Below, piece by piece: positions 7,462-15,785 of a stretch of DNA of 64,000 nucleotides (position 1 is the stretch's first letter; each line of letters begins with the position of its first letter). The position numbers and the translations under genes are program-made. Under the pieces are notes generated by a model. It was not told where the DNA came from. It worked only from the letters and a program-made list of their open reading frames with translations, and did not search any database. The stretch lies in assembly GCA_964424945.1 (NCBI GenBank), contig CAYRLB010000001.1:9649-73648 (forward strand). Reading direction: 5' to 3'. This DNA is from WHSP01 sp964424945. Its GTDB lineage: Bacteria; Gemmatimonadota; Gemmatimonadetes; Longimicrobiales; Longimicrobiaceae.

Positions 7462-8859
7462 ATGACGCGTTTACTGCAGCGCTTCGTGAACATCGAGCGG
7501 GAAGAAGTCGTTCCCGCCCTCCTCGCGGCTTTCTTCTTCTTCTGTCTGCTTACCGCGCTGATGCTGCTGCGGCCGGTTCGCGAATCACTCGGGATGCAGA
7601 GCGGCCTCGATGCAGTCCGCATCCTGTTCTACGGGACCGCGGTGGTGACCCTTCTCGCGAATCCACCCTTCGCCTACATGGTGAGCCGGTTCCCCCGACT
7701 CACTTTTATCACGGCGACCTACCTCTTCTTCGCCGCGAGTCTGCTCTGCTTCTGGGGGCTGCTTGTATTTGCGCCGGCTGCCATCGGCGAGGTGAGCGGC
7801 CGCGTCTTCTACGTCTGGTACAGCGTCTTCAACCTCTTCGTCACGATGGTGTTCTGGGGGTTGATGGCTGACCGCTTCTCTCTGCCCCAGAGCAAGCGGC
7901 TGTTCGGTGTCATCGCCGTGGGGGGGACGGCGGGAGCGATCCTCGGGCCGATGCTGGCGGCGCTCCTGGCGGAGCCGCTCGGAACCGCAAGCCTCCTTCT
8001 GATCTCCGTCGGCTTCCTGATCCTCGGCGTCATCACCGCCTGGATACTGGCGCGGCATCAGCCGGATCGCGCGAAAGGGTTGACCCAGCCCTCTTCGGTG
8101 ACGGCGAAGCGGGCGGAGATCGCCTCCACCGCCGAGAAAGCGGATCCGGTTGCGCGAGTCGGAGAAAACGCTGCCCCGCCGAGCAGCGAAAGTGCGATCA
8201 TCGGGGGGAACGCCTGGGCGGGATTCCGTGCAGTCATGCGGTCGAAGTACCTGCTCGGGATCTCGGCGTATGTTCTGATCCTGGCTGTCGTCTCGACCTT
8301 CCTCTACTTCACCCGGCTCGCGATGGTCGCCGACCTGGGCGTCAATCGCGATGAGATGACGGCCGTCTTCGCGCAGATCGATATGACGGTCCAGATCGCA
8401 ACGCTGCTGCTGCAGCTCCTGGTCGCGGGCAATCTCATGAAGCGGGTTGGCGTTCCAGTCACCCTCACGCTCCTTCCGATCACGGTGGCGCTCGGCTTCA
8501 TCGGGCTGGCGATCGTTGCATCTCTCGCGGCACTCGTCGTCTTCGACGCGGCATTCCGTGCGGTCCAGCGCGCCATCATGCGTCCCGCGCGGGAGACGCT
8601 CTTCACCGTGGTCAGCAGGGAGGACAAGTACAAGTCGAAGGCGTTCACGGACACCTTCGTGTACCGCGCCGGAGATGTGCTGGGGTCGCGAACCGAGGAG
8701 ATTCTCACTGGGCTCGGTTCAGGGCTGCTGGCACTGGCGAGCTTCTCGGTCCCGATGGCGATCATCTGGGGAGCGCTCGGCTACTGGCTGGGCACGAGCC
8801 AGCAGCGGATCGCGCGGGAGCGGGGAATCCCGGAGTCGGACGAGGCGCAAGCCGCCTGA
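7462..8859 (+). CDS. ATP/ADP-translocase-like (Npt1/NTT) membrane transporter
   Basis: A 465-residue polytopic membrane protein with about 11-12 hydrophobic helices. The N-terminal EREEVVPALLAAFFFFCLLTA and LLRPVRESLG, and the later RAIMRPARETLFTVVSREDKYKSK, are typical of the nucleotide-transporter/MFS family related to chlamydial and rickettsial ATP/ADP carriers. A ~50-residue polar, Ala/Glu-rich loop at about 200-250 separates the halves. Free-living bacteria carry such homologues without known nucleotide import, and the substrate cannot be read from sequence. It stands alone between a terminator and the convergent ligase gene. Confidence 0.85.
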   Translation: MTRLLQRFVNIEREEVVPALLAAFFFFCLLTALMLLRPVRESLGMQSGLDAVRILFYGTAVVTLLANPPFAYMVSRFPRLTFITATYLFFAASLLCFWGLLVFAPAAIGEVSGRVFYVWYSVFNLFVTMVFWGLMADRFSLPQSKRLFGVIAVGGTAGAILGPMLAALLAEPLGTASLLLISVGFLILGVITAWILARHQPDRAKGLTQPSSVTAKRAEIASTAEKADPVARVGENAAPPSSESAIIGGNAWAGFRAVMRSKYLLGISAYVLILAVVSTFLYFTRLAMVADLGVNRDEMTAVFAQIDMTVQIATLLLQLLVAGNLMKRVGVPVTLTLLPITVALGFIGLAIVASLAALVVFDAAFRAVQRAIMRPARETLFTVVSREDKYKSKAFTDTFVYRAGDVLGSRTEEILTGLGSGLLALASFSVPMAIIWGALGYWLGTSQQRIARERGIPESDEAQAA

Positions 8860-8881
8860 AGCCGAAGGCGGCGTCAGAAAA

Positions 8882-9910
8882 CTAGAACATCTCGAGTGCG
8901 CTCGTCCCTTCGGAGATGACCTGGGCGAGCGTGCACGCCTCCGGATTCTTGTCGGGCCGCCAGCGAAGGAACTTCGTACCGTGACGGAAGCGATCGCCGC
9001 TGAAGTGGTCGTACTGGACTTCGACCACGATGACCGGATCGATGGGCTCCCACTCGTTCTCGCCTTCTGTTCGCCAGCGGGACGGCCCGCCTGGCGCCCG
9101 GCCCGAAAAGCCTGCGCCGCCCTTTAGTGGCACCAGCTTCTCCTCGACTTCGGCCCGGCGATCCCGGCTGAAGGCCGAGCAGAAGCCGACGTGGTGAAGG
9201 AGGCCTTTTTCGTCGTGCAGCCCGAGCAGCATCGAACCGAGACCACCCCCCTTTCCCCAGCGGAACCCTCCCACGACGCATTCAGCCGTCCGCATCTTCT
9301 TGACCTTCACCATGCCCGTCCGGTTGCCGCTCTGATAGGGCATCTCCGTGCGCTTGGCGATCACGCCGTCGAGGCCGGGGTGGTTTGCCGCCAGCCACTT
9401 CCGGGCAGCAGCCAGTTCGGCCGTCGAGGGGGACAGGCGGAGCCGACCATCTTCCGTGAAGTGCCGGTCGGCGAACGCCTCCAGAATCCCCCGTCGCTCG
9501 CGAAGGGGACGGGCGGTCAGATCCCGATCCTTCTCCGCGAGAATGTCGAAGACGACGAACAGGGCAGGCGTTTCCTTCGCCAGCTTCGTAACGCGCGAGG
9601 CCGCAGGATGGATCCGCTGAAGAAGATCATCGAAAGACAGCTTCCCGCCGATGGGGATGACGATTTCTCCGTCGAGCACGAAGCCGCCCTTGCTGCGGGG
9701 AAGGCTCTCGATGAGCGCAACGACATCGGGGAAGTAGCGCGTCAAAGGTTTCCCCCCCTTCGACCGGAGTTCGATTCCGTCGCCGGTACTGAACGCGAGG
9801 CAGCGGAAGCCATCCCACTTCGGTTCGTAGATCCATTCGTCACCTGCAGGAAGGTCGGCGGCGAGCTTCGCTTCCATCGGCTCGAAATCGAGCGGGAGGG
9901 GGAAGGTCAT
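8882..9910 (-). CDS. ligC: ATP-dependent DNA ligase, LigC type
   Basis: Seals DNA nicks through a lysyl-AMP intermediate. The adenylation motif EPKWDGFRCLAF contains the nucleotidyl lysine, followed by DGEIVIP, LDGVIAKR and MVKVKKMRTAECVV (motifs III-V). The C-terminal OB domain ends WRPDKNPEACTLAQV. The layout and 342-residue length match stand-alone mycobacterial LigC better than fused LigD. The start at ATG 9910 (MTFPLPLDFEPMEAKL) is preferred over the longer open frame because upstream codons are not protein-like. It follows the primase-polymerase gene by two bases, so the two are co-expressed. Confidence 0.9.
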   Translation of the reverse strand: MTFPLPLDFEPMEAKLAADLPAGDEWIYEPKWDGFRCLAFSTGDGIELRSKGGKPLTRYFPDVVALIESLPRSKGGFVLDGEIVIPIGGKLSFDDLLQRIHPAASRVTKLAKETPALFVVFDILAEKDRDLTARPLRERRGILEAFADRHFTEDGRLRLSPSTAELAAARKWLAANHPGLDGVIAKRTEMPYQSGNRTGMVKVKKMRTAECVVGGFRWGKGGGLGSMLLGLHDEKGLLHHVGFCSAFSRDRRAEVEEKLVPLKGGAGFSGRAPGGPSRWRTEGENEWEPIDPVIVVEVQYDHFSGDRFRHGTKFLRWRPDKNPEACTLAQVISEGTSALEMF

Positions 9911-9912
9911 CG

Positions 9913-10878
9913 TCAGATGTGGCTCATGAGGTCGAAACGGCCGCGGTTCCAGAGAACCTTTCGCCAGAGGTCGCCCTTCTCGGCTACCCGGGCGGGCATG
10001 GTGCGTACGTCGAAGGCTTCGAGCTCTATCCCCTGCTCGATTTCGTTCCACGATACGGGGGCGGACACTGTGGCGAGGGGCCGGGCGCGCACGGAGTACA
10101 CGGACGCGAGCGTCCGTCCCCATGCATTCTGGTTGTAATCCACGAGCACCCGGCCCGCGGGTCGTTTCGCGATCCGGTACTCCGCCGTGACGAGGTCGGA
10201 TGCAGCCTCCGCAAGATCTTGGGACAGAGCCTTCGCAAAAGTCCAGACCTGCTTCTGCAGCGGCCCCCTGCGAATTGGAACGTAGATATGGATGCCCTTC
10301 GACCCGCTCGTCTTCGCGTAGGAGCGTGCCCCTATCGCATCGAGACGTTCCTTCACCAGAATGGCGACCTTCCGGACGTCGGAAAAGGACGCGGGAGCGA
10401 CCGGATCCAGGTCGAAGTTGATGATGTCCGGTCGGTCGACGTCGTCACAACGGGAGTACCAGGGATTGAGGTCGATGCACCCCAGGTTGACCACCCAGAA
10501 GAGCGCCGCCTGGTCCTGAATCATTGGAAAATCAATGATGTTTCCCGACGCGTGCTCGATTTGACACCTCTGGAGCCAGTCGGGGGCTCCAGCCGGGGTG
10601 CGCTTCATGAAGAAGTGCTCACCCCTCAGCCCCTGCGGGTAGCGCTTCATCACCATGGCACGGTCCCGGAGGTGAGGGAGGAGAACCCGCCCGATCGCGG
10701 CGTAATATCGAAGCAGATCCCGTTTCGTGATTCCCTGATCGGGGAAGAGCACCTTCGAGAGACTCGTCAGACGGACCCGTCGGCGACCGACCCGGATAAT
10801 GGCCGTCTCCCTGTCATCGGGGATCTGAGGAGGCTGGAGATCTGATGCATTGGCGGACGTCGTCCTGGACGCGCTCAT
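9913..10878 (-). CDS. LigD-Pol / Prim-PolC-like primase-polymerase
   Basis: Archaeo-eukaryotic primase-family polymerase that adds short, often ribonucleotide, patches at gaps or breaks. Recognisable elements are LSKVLFPDQGITKRDLLRYY, the metal-binding FDLDP, SGSKGIHIYVPI and RPAGRVLVDYNQN. At 321 residues it is a stand-alone polymerase domain without the ligase or phosphoesterase domains of fused LigD. The start ATG 10878 overlaps the stop of the upstream gene (ATGA) and its own stop is two bases before ligC. No Ku gene is present in the window, so a gap-repair role as for mycobacterial Prim-PolC/LigC is at least as likely as end joining. Confidence 0.88.
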   Translation of the reverse strand: MSASRTTSANASDLQPPQIPDDRETAIIRVGRRRVRLTSLSKVLFPDQGITKRDLLRYYAAIGRVLLPHLRDRAMVMKRYPQGLRGEHFFMKRTPAGAPDWLQRCQIEHASGNIIDFPMIQDQAALFWVVNLGCIDLNPWYSRCDDVDRPDIINFDLDPVAPASFSDVRKVAILVKERLDAIGARSYAKTSGSKGIHIYVPIRRGPLQKQVWTFAKALSQDLAEAASDLVTAEYRIAKRPAGRVLVDYNQNAWGRTLASVYSVRARPLATVSAPVSWNEIEQGIELEAFDVRTMPARVAEKGDLWRKVLWNRGRFDLMSHI

Positions 10879-11513
10879 CGGCTGCCTCCGGCGCGAAGCT
10901 GTGCGGCGAGGGACCTTGGGGCGCCGCGGGCGCCTACATATTCGACCTCCCGGCCCGCGGCGGCGGCACGGAGGAGAATCGATCCTCGCGACATGTCTCC
11001 CCGGCCAATGAAGTCGACCGGGAAGCAGAGGCGATCTCCGAGAATCGACAGAAGTGGGTCGAGGTACTTCGGCGTTGCGATGCTGCCGAGAAATACGACC
11101 CGCGTATCGTCCGGCAGATCTGCGTTCAGCCTCCGCAGATCCTTCTCGAGCGGCTTCTGGTAGGCCGGATTTCCCGGTCCGACCGACACGGCGGCAAATC
11201 CGCGCAGGTCCTCGATCGTCACTCTCGTGGAGGCCGGCATCAGGCCACATCCGGCGGTAATCACCAGAGGTTCCACCCCTCCGGGCTCCGACTGCGAGCC
11301 GCCGAAGCGTTCCGCATAGCGGAGCTTTCCGCGAAAGTAGAGCCCGCTGAGGAAGGAGAAGACCTCGCCGAGGGGAGCCCCGGGCGCGGTTCGGATGCGG
11401 GCGGCCAGGTCGAACATCGTTGCCGGCTGGAATAGCGTGCCCGCCCGCCGGCCACTGCAGTTCGCGGGAGACAGGATGAAGATGGTGTTCGCGGGCCTGG
11501 GGGGCGCTTCCAT
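10875..11513 (-). CDS. Conserved-looking protein of unknown function coupled to the Prim-Pol gene
   Basis: A 212-residue soluble protein with no domain I can name with certainty. It opens with a beta-strand and a Ser/Cys-rich turn (TIFILSPANCSGRRAG). It continues with PLGEVFSFLSGLYFRGKLRYA, a central LVITAGCGLMP and a late VVFLGSIATPKYLDPLL and FPADF-like FPVDFIGRGDMSRG. The alternating strand/helix pattern suggests a Rossmann-like fold, possibly nucleotide or nucleic-acid binding. ATG 11513 gives a protein-like start, and a longer frame to 11558 is less convincing. The ATGA overlap with the polymerase gene makes it part of the same repair unit. Confidence 0.8.
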   Translation of the reverse strand: MEAPPRPANTIFILSPANCSGRRAGTLFQPATMFDLAARIRTAPGAPLGEVFSFLSGLYFRGKLRYAERFGGSQSEPGGVEPLVITAGCGLMPASTRVTIEDLRGFAAVSVGPGNPAYQKPLEKDLRRLNADLPDDTRVVFLGSIATPKYLDPLLSILGDRLCFPVDFIGRGDMSRGSILLRAAAAGREVEYVGARGAPRSLAAQLRAGGSR

Positions 11514-11875
11514 CCGCGTCCGTTCTGGCTGTGAAGTTGAGGGCTGAGGGAGGGGCATCTCGGTTCGCCGCTCGGTGACAGGAATCAGGCGCGTCCTCGC
11601 CGCACATCCTCCGCATCAGGGGAGGCGGGCACCGGATTCAGGCGCGCGACTTCCACCTCGTGGTGTCTCCCCACCCCGGTGCCTGAGCACGTGGCTGCGG
11701 AGTGTGGCCGGCCGCACTTGCATCAGCGCCAAGCGAGTGCCGTGCCGGGCGCTTTCAGCCCTGCCGCCGAGCCGCCGTGACGGGCCCGGTCGGCTCACTC
11801 CTTGCGGTTTCGTGAAGCGGCAGAACCTCTTCCCCGGGGCATCGGGATTCCCTCAACCGCTGGACGAAGAACGCC
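11514..11875. other. 362-bp divergent intergenic region
   Basis: No coding frame or RNA gene is recognised. It must carry promoters for the minus-strand repair unit and the plus-strand baeRF gene. The main structure is a nested inverted repeat at 11628-11683. A Shine-Dalgarno for the baeRF gene is weak (GACGAAGAACGCC before ATG). Confidence 0.5.
11628..11683. repeat. Nested inverted repeat
   Basis: Outer arms GGCACCGG (11628-11635) and CCGGTGCC (11676-11683) enclose an inner hairpin CACC-TCGT-GGTG. No T-run follows, so this is not a plain terminator; it may be an RNA element or a protein-binding site in the baeRF promoter region. Confidence 0.45.
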
Positions 11876-12994
11876 ATGATTTCAAAGCACGATCTCGAGC
11901 GGATTCTTTCCCAGGACACGGGCAATGGCGATATCCTGTCCATCTTCCTCGATATGTCGGTGAACTCCGACAACAAGCGAACGCACCGGGTTTTTCTGAA
12001 TCAGCGGAGGGCGCAGTTCGCGGAGCTCGGCTCTTCGAAAGCTACACGCGACGAGATCGAGGCTGCGATCGATCGGGTCGAGGAATGGCTCGAGGAGGAG
12101 TACGACGAGGCGAACCGCGGGGTCGTCATCTACACCGCGCTCAATGGTGATGATTTCGATGCCTTCCAGTTCCCGGTTCCCGTTCCGAACCGGATTGTCG
12201 TTGGCGAGCGCCCGGCGGTTGCTCCGCTCGCCCAGGTCATCGAAAGCTTCGAGCACTATGGCGTCGTTCTGCTCGATCGGGAGCATGTTCGCATCCTCAG
12301 CGTGTATCTCGGCGCGCTGCTCGACGAAATCGAAGTGCACGCGGATCCTCTTCCCGCGGCGCACGACATCCAGGTCGGCGGCTATTCGCAGATGCGTTAC
12401 CAGCGGCGCAAACAGGAGGAGATGCGCCACTTCTTCAAGGAGTTTGCGCGGGAGGTCGATGACTTCTGTCGCAAGTTCCGGCCTAACGACCTGATTATCC
12501 TCGGCACCGACGAGAATGTCGCGCGCTTTCGCGAATTCCTTCCCGAATCGGTGCAGAACAAGATCCTCTTCACCGGTCCGATGCGGGTTGGTGAGCCGGC
12601 GACGGAGGTTCTGTCGCGCATCGAGCCGCATCTCCAGGAGCTTCGCGAGCGGGAAAGCCAGGAGGTTCTGCAGGAGCTGCGCGGTCGTGTCCGGGAGGAT
12701 TATCTTGCTACCGCAGGCTTCCAGAGCACGCTCGTCGCGCTTCAGGAGGGTAAGGTCGATACACTGGTCATCGCACGGGATCAGAGTCGCGAAGGAACGC
12801 GGTGCGCGCAGTGCGGCTTCATCTTCGGGAGGGAGGTGGAGCGCTGCCCGTACGACGGATCTTCCGCCGAACCCGGCATCGACGTCGTCGAGGAGGCGAT
12901 CCGGCTGGCCGAAGCACAGGGTGCCAACATCGAATTCGTGGGGGGCGGCGACGTCGGCGACCTCGCGGGAGTGGGCGCCCTTCTACGCTACTGA
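11876..12994 (+). CDS. Bacterial archaeo-eukaryotic release-factor-like (baeRF) protein
   Basis: A 372-residue relative of the eRF1/Vms1 peptidyl-tRNA hydrolase superfamily. The N-terminal domain (ILSIFLDMSVNSDNKRTHRVFL) corresponds to the baeRF start. The central VVLLDREHVRILSVYLG and the LIILGTDENVARFREFLP segment match domain 2/3 folds. A C-terminal zinc-ribbon-like CAQCGFIFGREVERCPYDG (Cys310, 313, 324) precedes EAIRLAEAQGANIEFV. Family members are proposed to act at stalled ribosomes, but a catalytic GGQ-like glutamine loop is not evident to me, so the activity is inferred. Monocistronic; convergent with the SLT gene. Confidence 0.82.
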   Translation: MISKHDLERILSQDTGNGDILSIFLDMSVNSDNKRTHRVFLNQRRAQFAELGSSKATRDEIEAAIDRVEEWLEEEYDEANRGVVIYTALNGDDFDAFQFPVPVPNRIVVGERPAVAPLAQVIESFEHYGVVLLDREHVRILSVYLGALLDEIEVHADPLPAAHDIQVGGYSQMRYQRRKQEEMRHFFKEFAREVDDFCRKFRPNDLIILGTDENVARFREFLPESVQNKILFTGPMRVGEPATEVLSRIEPHLQELRERESQEVLQELRGRVREDYLATAGFQSTLVALQEGKVDTLVIARDQSREGTRCAQCGFIFGREVERCPYDGSSAEPGIDVVEEAIRLAEAQGANIEFVGGGDVGDLAGVGALLRY

Positions 12995-13151
12995 CGGTGC
13001 GATCGCAGGCTGCCGGGAGCCTGGCGCCTGCGGCTGTTCCTTCTCAGCGATAGCCGGACTTAGTGCGACGAACCGCGCCTTCGGCCACACGCCAGAAGCG
13101 CCGGAAAGCTGAGTTCGAAGGGAGCGTCGCCCGGGCGTGGAGCGTCGCCGG

Positions 13152-13181
13152 TGAAGTAGCGATCTGCAGATCGTTACTTCA
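13152..13181. repeat. Inverted repeat spanning a stop codon
   Basis: Thirteen-base arms (13152-13164 and 13169-13181) with a TGCA loop and a single G-T mismatch that becomes G-U in plus-strand RNA. The right arm contains the stop codon of the SLT gene. It sits between two convergent genes but lacks T-runs on either side. Confidence 0.7.
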
Positions 13182-13931
13182 GGGTCGGCGCTGATCCGCC
13201 GGCGCGGCGCCAAGCACCGCACTCGCGTACCCGTTGCCCGGGTCCAGGCCCGCTGCAATCAGACGATCGACAGTCGTCGGGCCGCGGTTGTACGCCAGAA
13301 GAGCCAGTCGTACATCGCCGTCATAACGCGTGAGCAGCGTTCTGAAGAAGCGGAAGCCGAGCCGCAGATTCGTTCTTCGATCGAAGATCTGCTGTCGGGT
13401 GATGCCGGGTGAAAGCGCCTGGGCGGTTGCCGGCATCAGCTGAGTGAGTCCGAGCGCACCGACCGGGCTCACCGCCCGTGGGTTGAAGGAGCTCTCCACC
13501 CGTACGAGGTCGAACGCGAGCTGGGGATCGATGCCTTCCGCGAGGGCGATGTCCTCGATGTCCATCGCCAGATCGGCCCCGATCCCGTACCGCGTCGATA
13601 CCTGAACCGCCTTCTCGAGCCGATCGATCGCTGCCTGCTGGATCTCAAGCTCCCCCCGAAGGCGCTCATTCAGATCCTGGAGGCCTAGGGCGTTCGCGCG
13701 GATCTCTGCGCGCGCGAGGAAGCCTGCCGAAGAATCGACCGAACGCGCCCCCGCCTCGAAGGCAATCACGGAGAAGAAGAGGACCCAGGCCCCGGTCTTG
13801 AGAAGTGAAGGTCCTTCCGGGCGGCGCTGTTTGCGCGCTTCGACGTCATTCTGGAGCCGTGTCAGCAGCGCTTCCACATAGCCGGGGCGTACGGCCGCCG
13901 TTTCAGCGGAAGCTGAAGACACCTGGCTCAT
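13179..13931 (-). CDS. Membrane-anchored SLT-family lytic transglycosylase
   Basis: Cleaves peptidoglycan glycan strands in the periplasm. A single N-terminal membrane anchor (about 45-60) is followed by a coiled-coil-like segment (LNERLRGELEIQQAAIDRLEKAV). The Slt70-type catalytic domain has Glu146 in VRVESSFNPRAVSPVGALGL, then TQLMPATA and LLAYNRGP. The start ATG 13931 is chosen because it overlaps the moaC stop (ATGA). It is the last gene of the mfd-to-SLT run. The 250-residue length is short but complete for a one-domain enzyme. Confidence 0.9.
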   Translation of the reverse strand: MSQVSSASAETAAVRPGYVEALLTRLQNDVEARKQRRPEGPSLLKTGAWVLFFSVIAFEAGARSVDSSAGFLARAEIRANALGLQDLNERLRGELEIQQAAIDRLEKAVQVSTRYGIGADLAMDIEDIALAEGIDPQLAFDLVRVESSFNPRAVSPVGALGLTQLMPATAQALSPGITRQQIFDRRTNLRLGFRFFRTLLTRYDGDVRLALLAYNRGPTTVDRLIAAGLDPGNGYASAVLGAAPADQRRP

Positions 13932-14419
13932 GACTGGTCCTGCGTTGCCGTCCAAATTCCGCTCTTACCCCCTTCCTTGCGAAGCAGACGGATAGGGCCG
14001 ATCGCCATTCCGCGATCGTGCGACTTGCACATGTCATAGACCGTCAGAAGCGCTGCGGAAACCGCCGTCAGCGCCTCCATCTCGACCCCGGTCCGATCCC
14101 GCACCTCCGCCGTGGCCACCGCGCGGACACCCGGCAGCGACAGATCCACCTCGAGCGTCACCGAAAGCGCAGAGAGCGGGATCGGGTGGCAGAGGGGAAT
14201 GAGGTCCGCGGTCCGCTTCGCTCCCGTAATCCCTGCCAGTTCGGCGACGATGAGTACGTTGCCCTTCTTCGTCTTCCCGTCCCTGATCGCGCGCGCTGTT
14301 TCCGGCGTCATCGTGATGATGCCCTCCGCGGTGGCGCTCCGGAAGGTGACCTCCTTTCCGCCGACATCGACCATCCGGGGTCGACCATCTGCGTCCAGGT
14401 GGGTGAAATCGGCGCTCAT
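13928..14419 (-). CDS. moaC: Cyclic pyranopterin monophosphate synthase
   Basis: Second step of molybdenum cofactor synthesis, converting the MoaA product to cPMP. The 163-residue length and the motifs LIPLCHPIPL, GVEMEALTAVSAALLTVYDMCK and GPIRLLRKEGGKSG are diagnostic. It overlaps both neighbours with ATGA junctions (holB upstream, SLT downstream), so translation is coupled. No other moa/moe gene is near, which makes this an isolated cofactor gene inside a replication/cell-wall operon. Confidence 0.96.
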   Translation of the reverse strand: MSADFTHLDADGRPRMVDVGGKEVTFRSATAEGIITMTPETARAIRDGKTKKGNVLIVAELAGITGAKRTADLIPLCHPIPLSALSVTLEVDLSLPGVRAVATAEVRDRTGVEMEALTAVSAALLTVYDMCKSHDRGMAIGPIRLLRKEGGKSGIWTATQDQS

Positions 14420-15591
14420 CGGGCAGCTCGTACCTTCGAGGTGAGTGAAGCCGGCATCAGGTCAGCCTGGATTTCCGCCAGCAGGACCGCGACGATCAGC
14501 TGCGGGTTGACGTTGCCGAGGGCGAGCTCGCGTGCTCCATCGACGCGGGCGAGTGCCGTCATGACGCCATGTGCATCGACATCCCGCTTCTCGACCATTC
14601 TCCGGAGGATCGGCAGGGCTGCAGGATCGGTGACATGGTTGTCGGCCCCGCTCACCACCGCCAGCAGGTCGCGAAGCCATTCACCAAGGGACTCCAGTTC
14701 CCCGACGAGTTCCGCGCGTGCCCCGGCTGGGCGGTGTTCGTGGGCGATCGCCAGGCGTGCTACCGGCCCCTCCGAAAGGGCCGCCACGAGCAGGTCACGG
14801 CCTGCCTTCCGTTCAGAGTCCGTGCCGTCGCGACCTCCGGCGGAAGCGAGCTGAATCGCGCGCCGCACGGAGCCGCGTGCAAGACGGGCGATCCGGTCGG
14901 CATCCGCTTTTTCGGCAGCAGGCACATCTTGTAGCAGAGCAACGATTTCCGCTTCCGGTACGCTCCCCGTCCGCAGGCTCAGGACTCGCGAGATGATGGT
15001 CGGGAGCATCGCCCCCGGCGCTGAGGAGGTCAGGATTATCGTGGTTTCGGTGGGGGGCTCCTCGAGGAGCTTCAGGAAGGCGTTCGCAGCCTCCTGCGAG
15101 GCCTCCTGCGGGACCATCAGCTCCGCATCACCGATGACGAATACCTTTCGACTGCCGGAAACAGGCCGCATCGATGCGAGCTGCTGCATCGTACGGACGG
15201 ATGCGAGATAGTGCGCGGCCGCCTTCTCCCACTCCGGCTGATGAAAAGGGTTTTCCCGCCATCGCTGCAGCTCGCCGCCGCGCACTTCCTCGAGCTTTTC
15301 CCGTAGCTTCTCCGGTGAGGAGGCGTCGGGGCGGGGCAGGGGAAAGAACCAGTGGACGTCGGTGTGCCCCAGCCGAAGAACGAGCTGACAGGGGCGACAT
15401 TGACCGCAAGGTTCCGCTCCCGGATCCTCACAAACGAGAAGCTGTGCCAGCCAGAGACCGAGGCGCTCCTTGCCGATTCCCCGTGGCCCGGTGATGAGAA
15501 TCGATTGCGGCAAGGTGCCGGAAGACCGCGCCGTTGCGAGGAGCTGGCGGACGTCGTGGTGGCCGGCGAGCGGGGGAAGGGAGGTGCTCAT
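14416..15591 (-). CDS. holB: DNA polymerase III subunit delta'
   Basis: Clamp-loader subunit of the AAA+ superfamily. A Walker-A-like GPRGIGKE (35-42) is followed by four zinc-binding cysteines (54, 62, 65, 68). VIGDAELMVPQEASQEAANAF is the Walker B/sensor region with LLKLLEEPP-like LKLLEEPPTETTIIL, and the ISRVLSLR motif follows. At 391 residues it is slightly longer than E. coli HolB. ATG 15591 overlaps the stop of the LytM remnant (ATGA). No thymidylate kinase gene precedes it, unlike the common tmk-holB arrangement. Confidence 0.93.
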   Translation of the reverse strand: MSTSLPPLAGHHDVRQLLATARSSGTLPQSILITGPRGIGKERLGLWLAQLLVCEDPGAEPCGQCRPCQLVLRLGHTDVHWFFPLPRPDASSPEKLREKLEEVRGGELQRWRENPFHQPEWEKAAAHYLASVRTMQQLASMRPVSGSRKVFVIGDAELMVPQEASQEAANAFLKLLEEPPTETTIILTSSAPGAMLPTIISRVLSLRTGSVPEAEIVALLQDVPAAEKADADRIARLARGSVRRAIQLASAGGRDGTDSERKAGRDLLVAALSEGPVARLAIAHEHRPAGARAELVGELESLGEWLRDLLAVVSGADNHVTDPAALPILRRMVEKRDVDAHGVMTALARVDGARELALGNVNPQLIVAVLLAEIQADLMPASLTSKVRAAR

Positions 15592-15785
15592 ATCGGCCGC
15601 AGCCAGTCGAGCGGATCGGCAATGACGCCCCCCGGCGTGCGGAGCTGGAACTGGAGATGTGAAGCCTCTCCCCTCGATCGAGCCACGACGGCCCCTACCC
15701 GCTTGCCCGCGGAGGCGACTCCCCCGGTGTGAGCTGCCACACGCCGAAGAGAGAGATACAAGGTGTGATATCCCGCGCCGCTCAT
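15588..15785 (-). CDS. Truncated, degenerate LytM/M23-like module
   Basis: A 65-residue frame matching only the C-terminal half of a LytM/M23 domain: GYHTLYLSLRRVAAHTGGV, then GKRVGAVV and HLQFQLRTPGG, ending DPLDWLRP. The N-terminal zinc ligands are absent and the last HxH ligand pair reads H-L-Q, so it cannot be a metallopeptidase. ATG 15785 overlaps the pdxA stop (TGATG) and its stop overlaps the holB start (ATGA), a tight fit that argues it is translated. No signal peptide is present. It may be a decaying remnant or a small LytM-type binding module like EnvC-family activators. Confidence 0.65.
   Translation of the reverse strand: MSGAGYHTLYLSLRRVAAHTGGVASAGKRVGAVVARSRGEASHLQFQLRTPGGVIADPLDWLRPI

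Noticed and set aside
9911..10123. N-terminal extension of the ligase
   Set aside because: Residues are Arg-rich antisense to the polymerase gene; ATG 9910 begins a LigC-like sequence.
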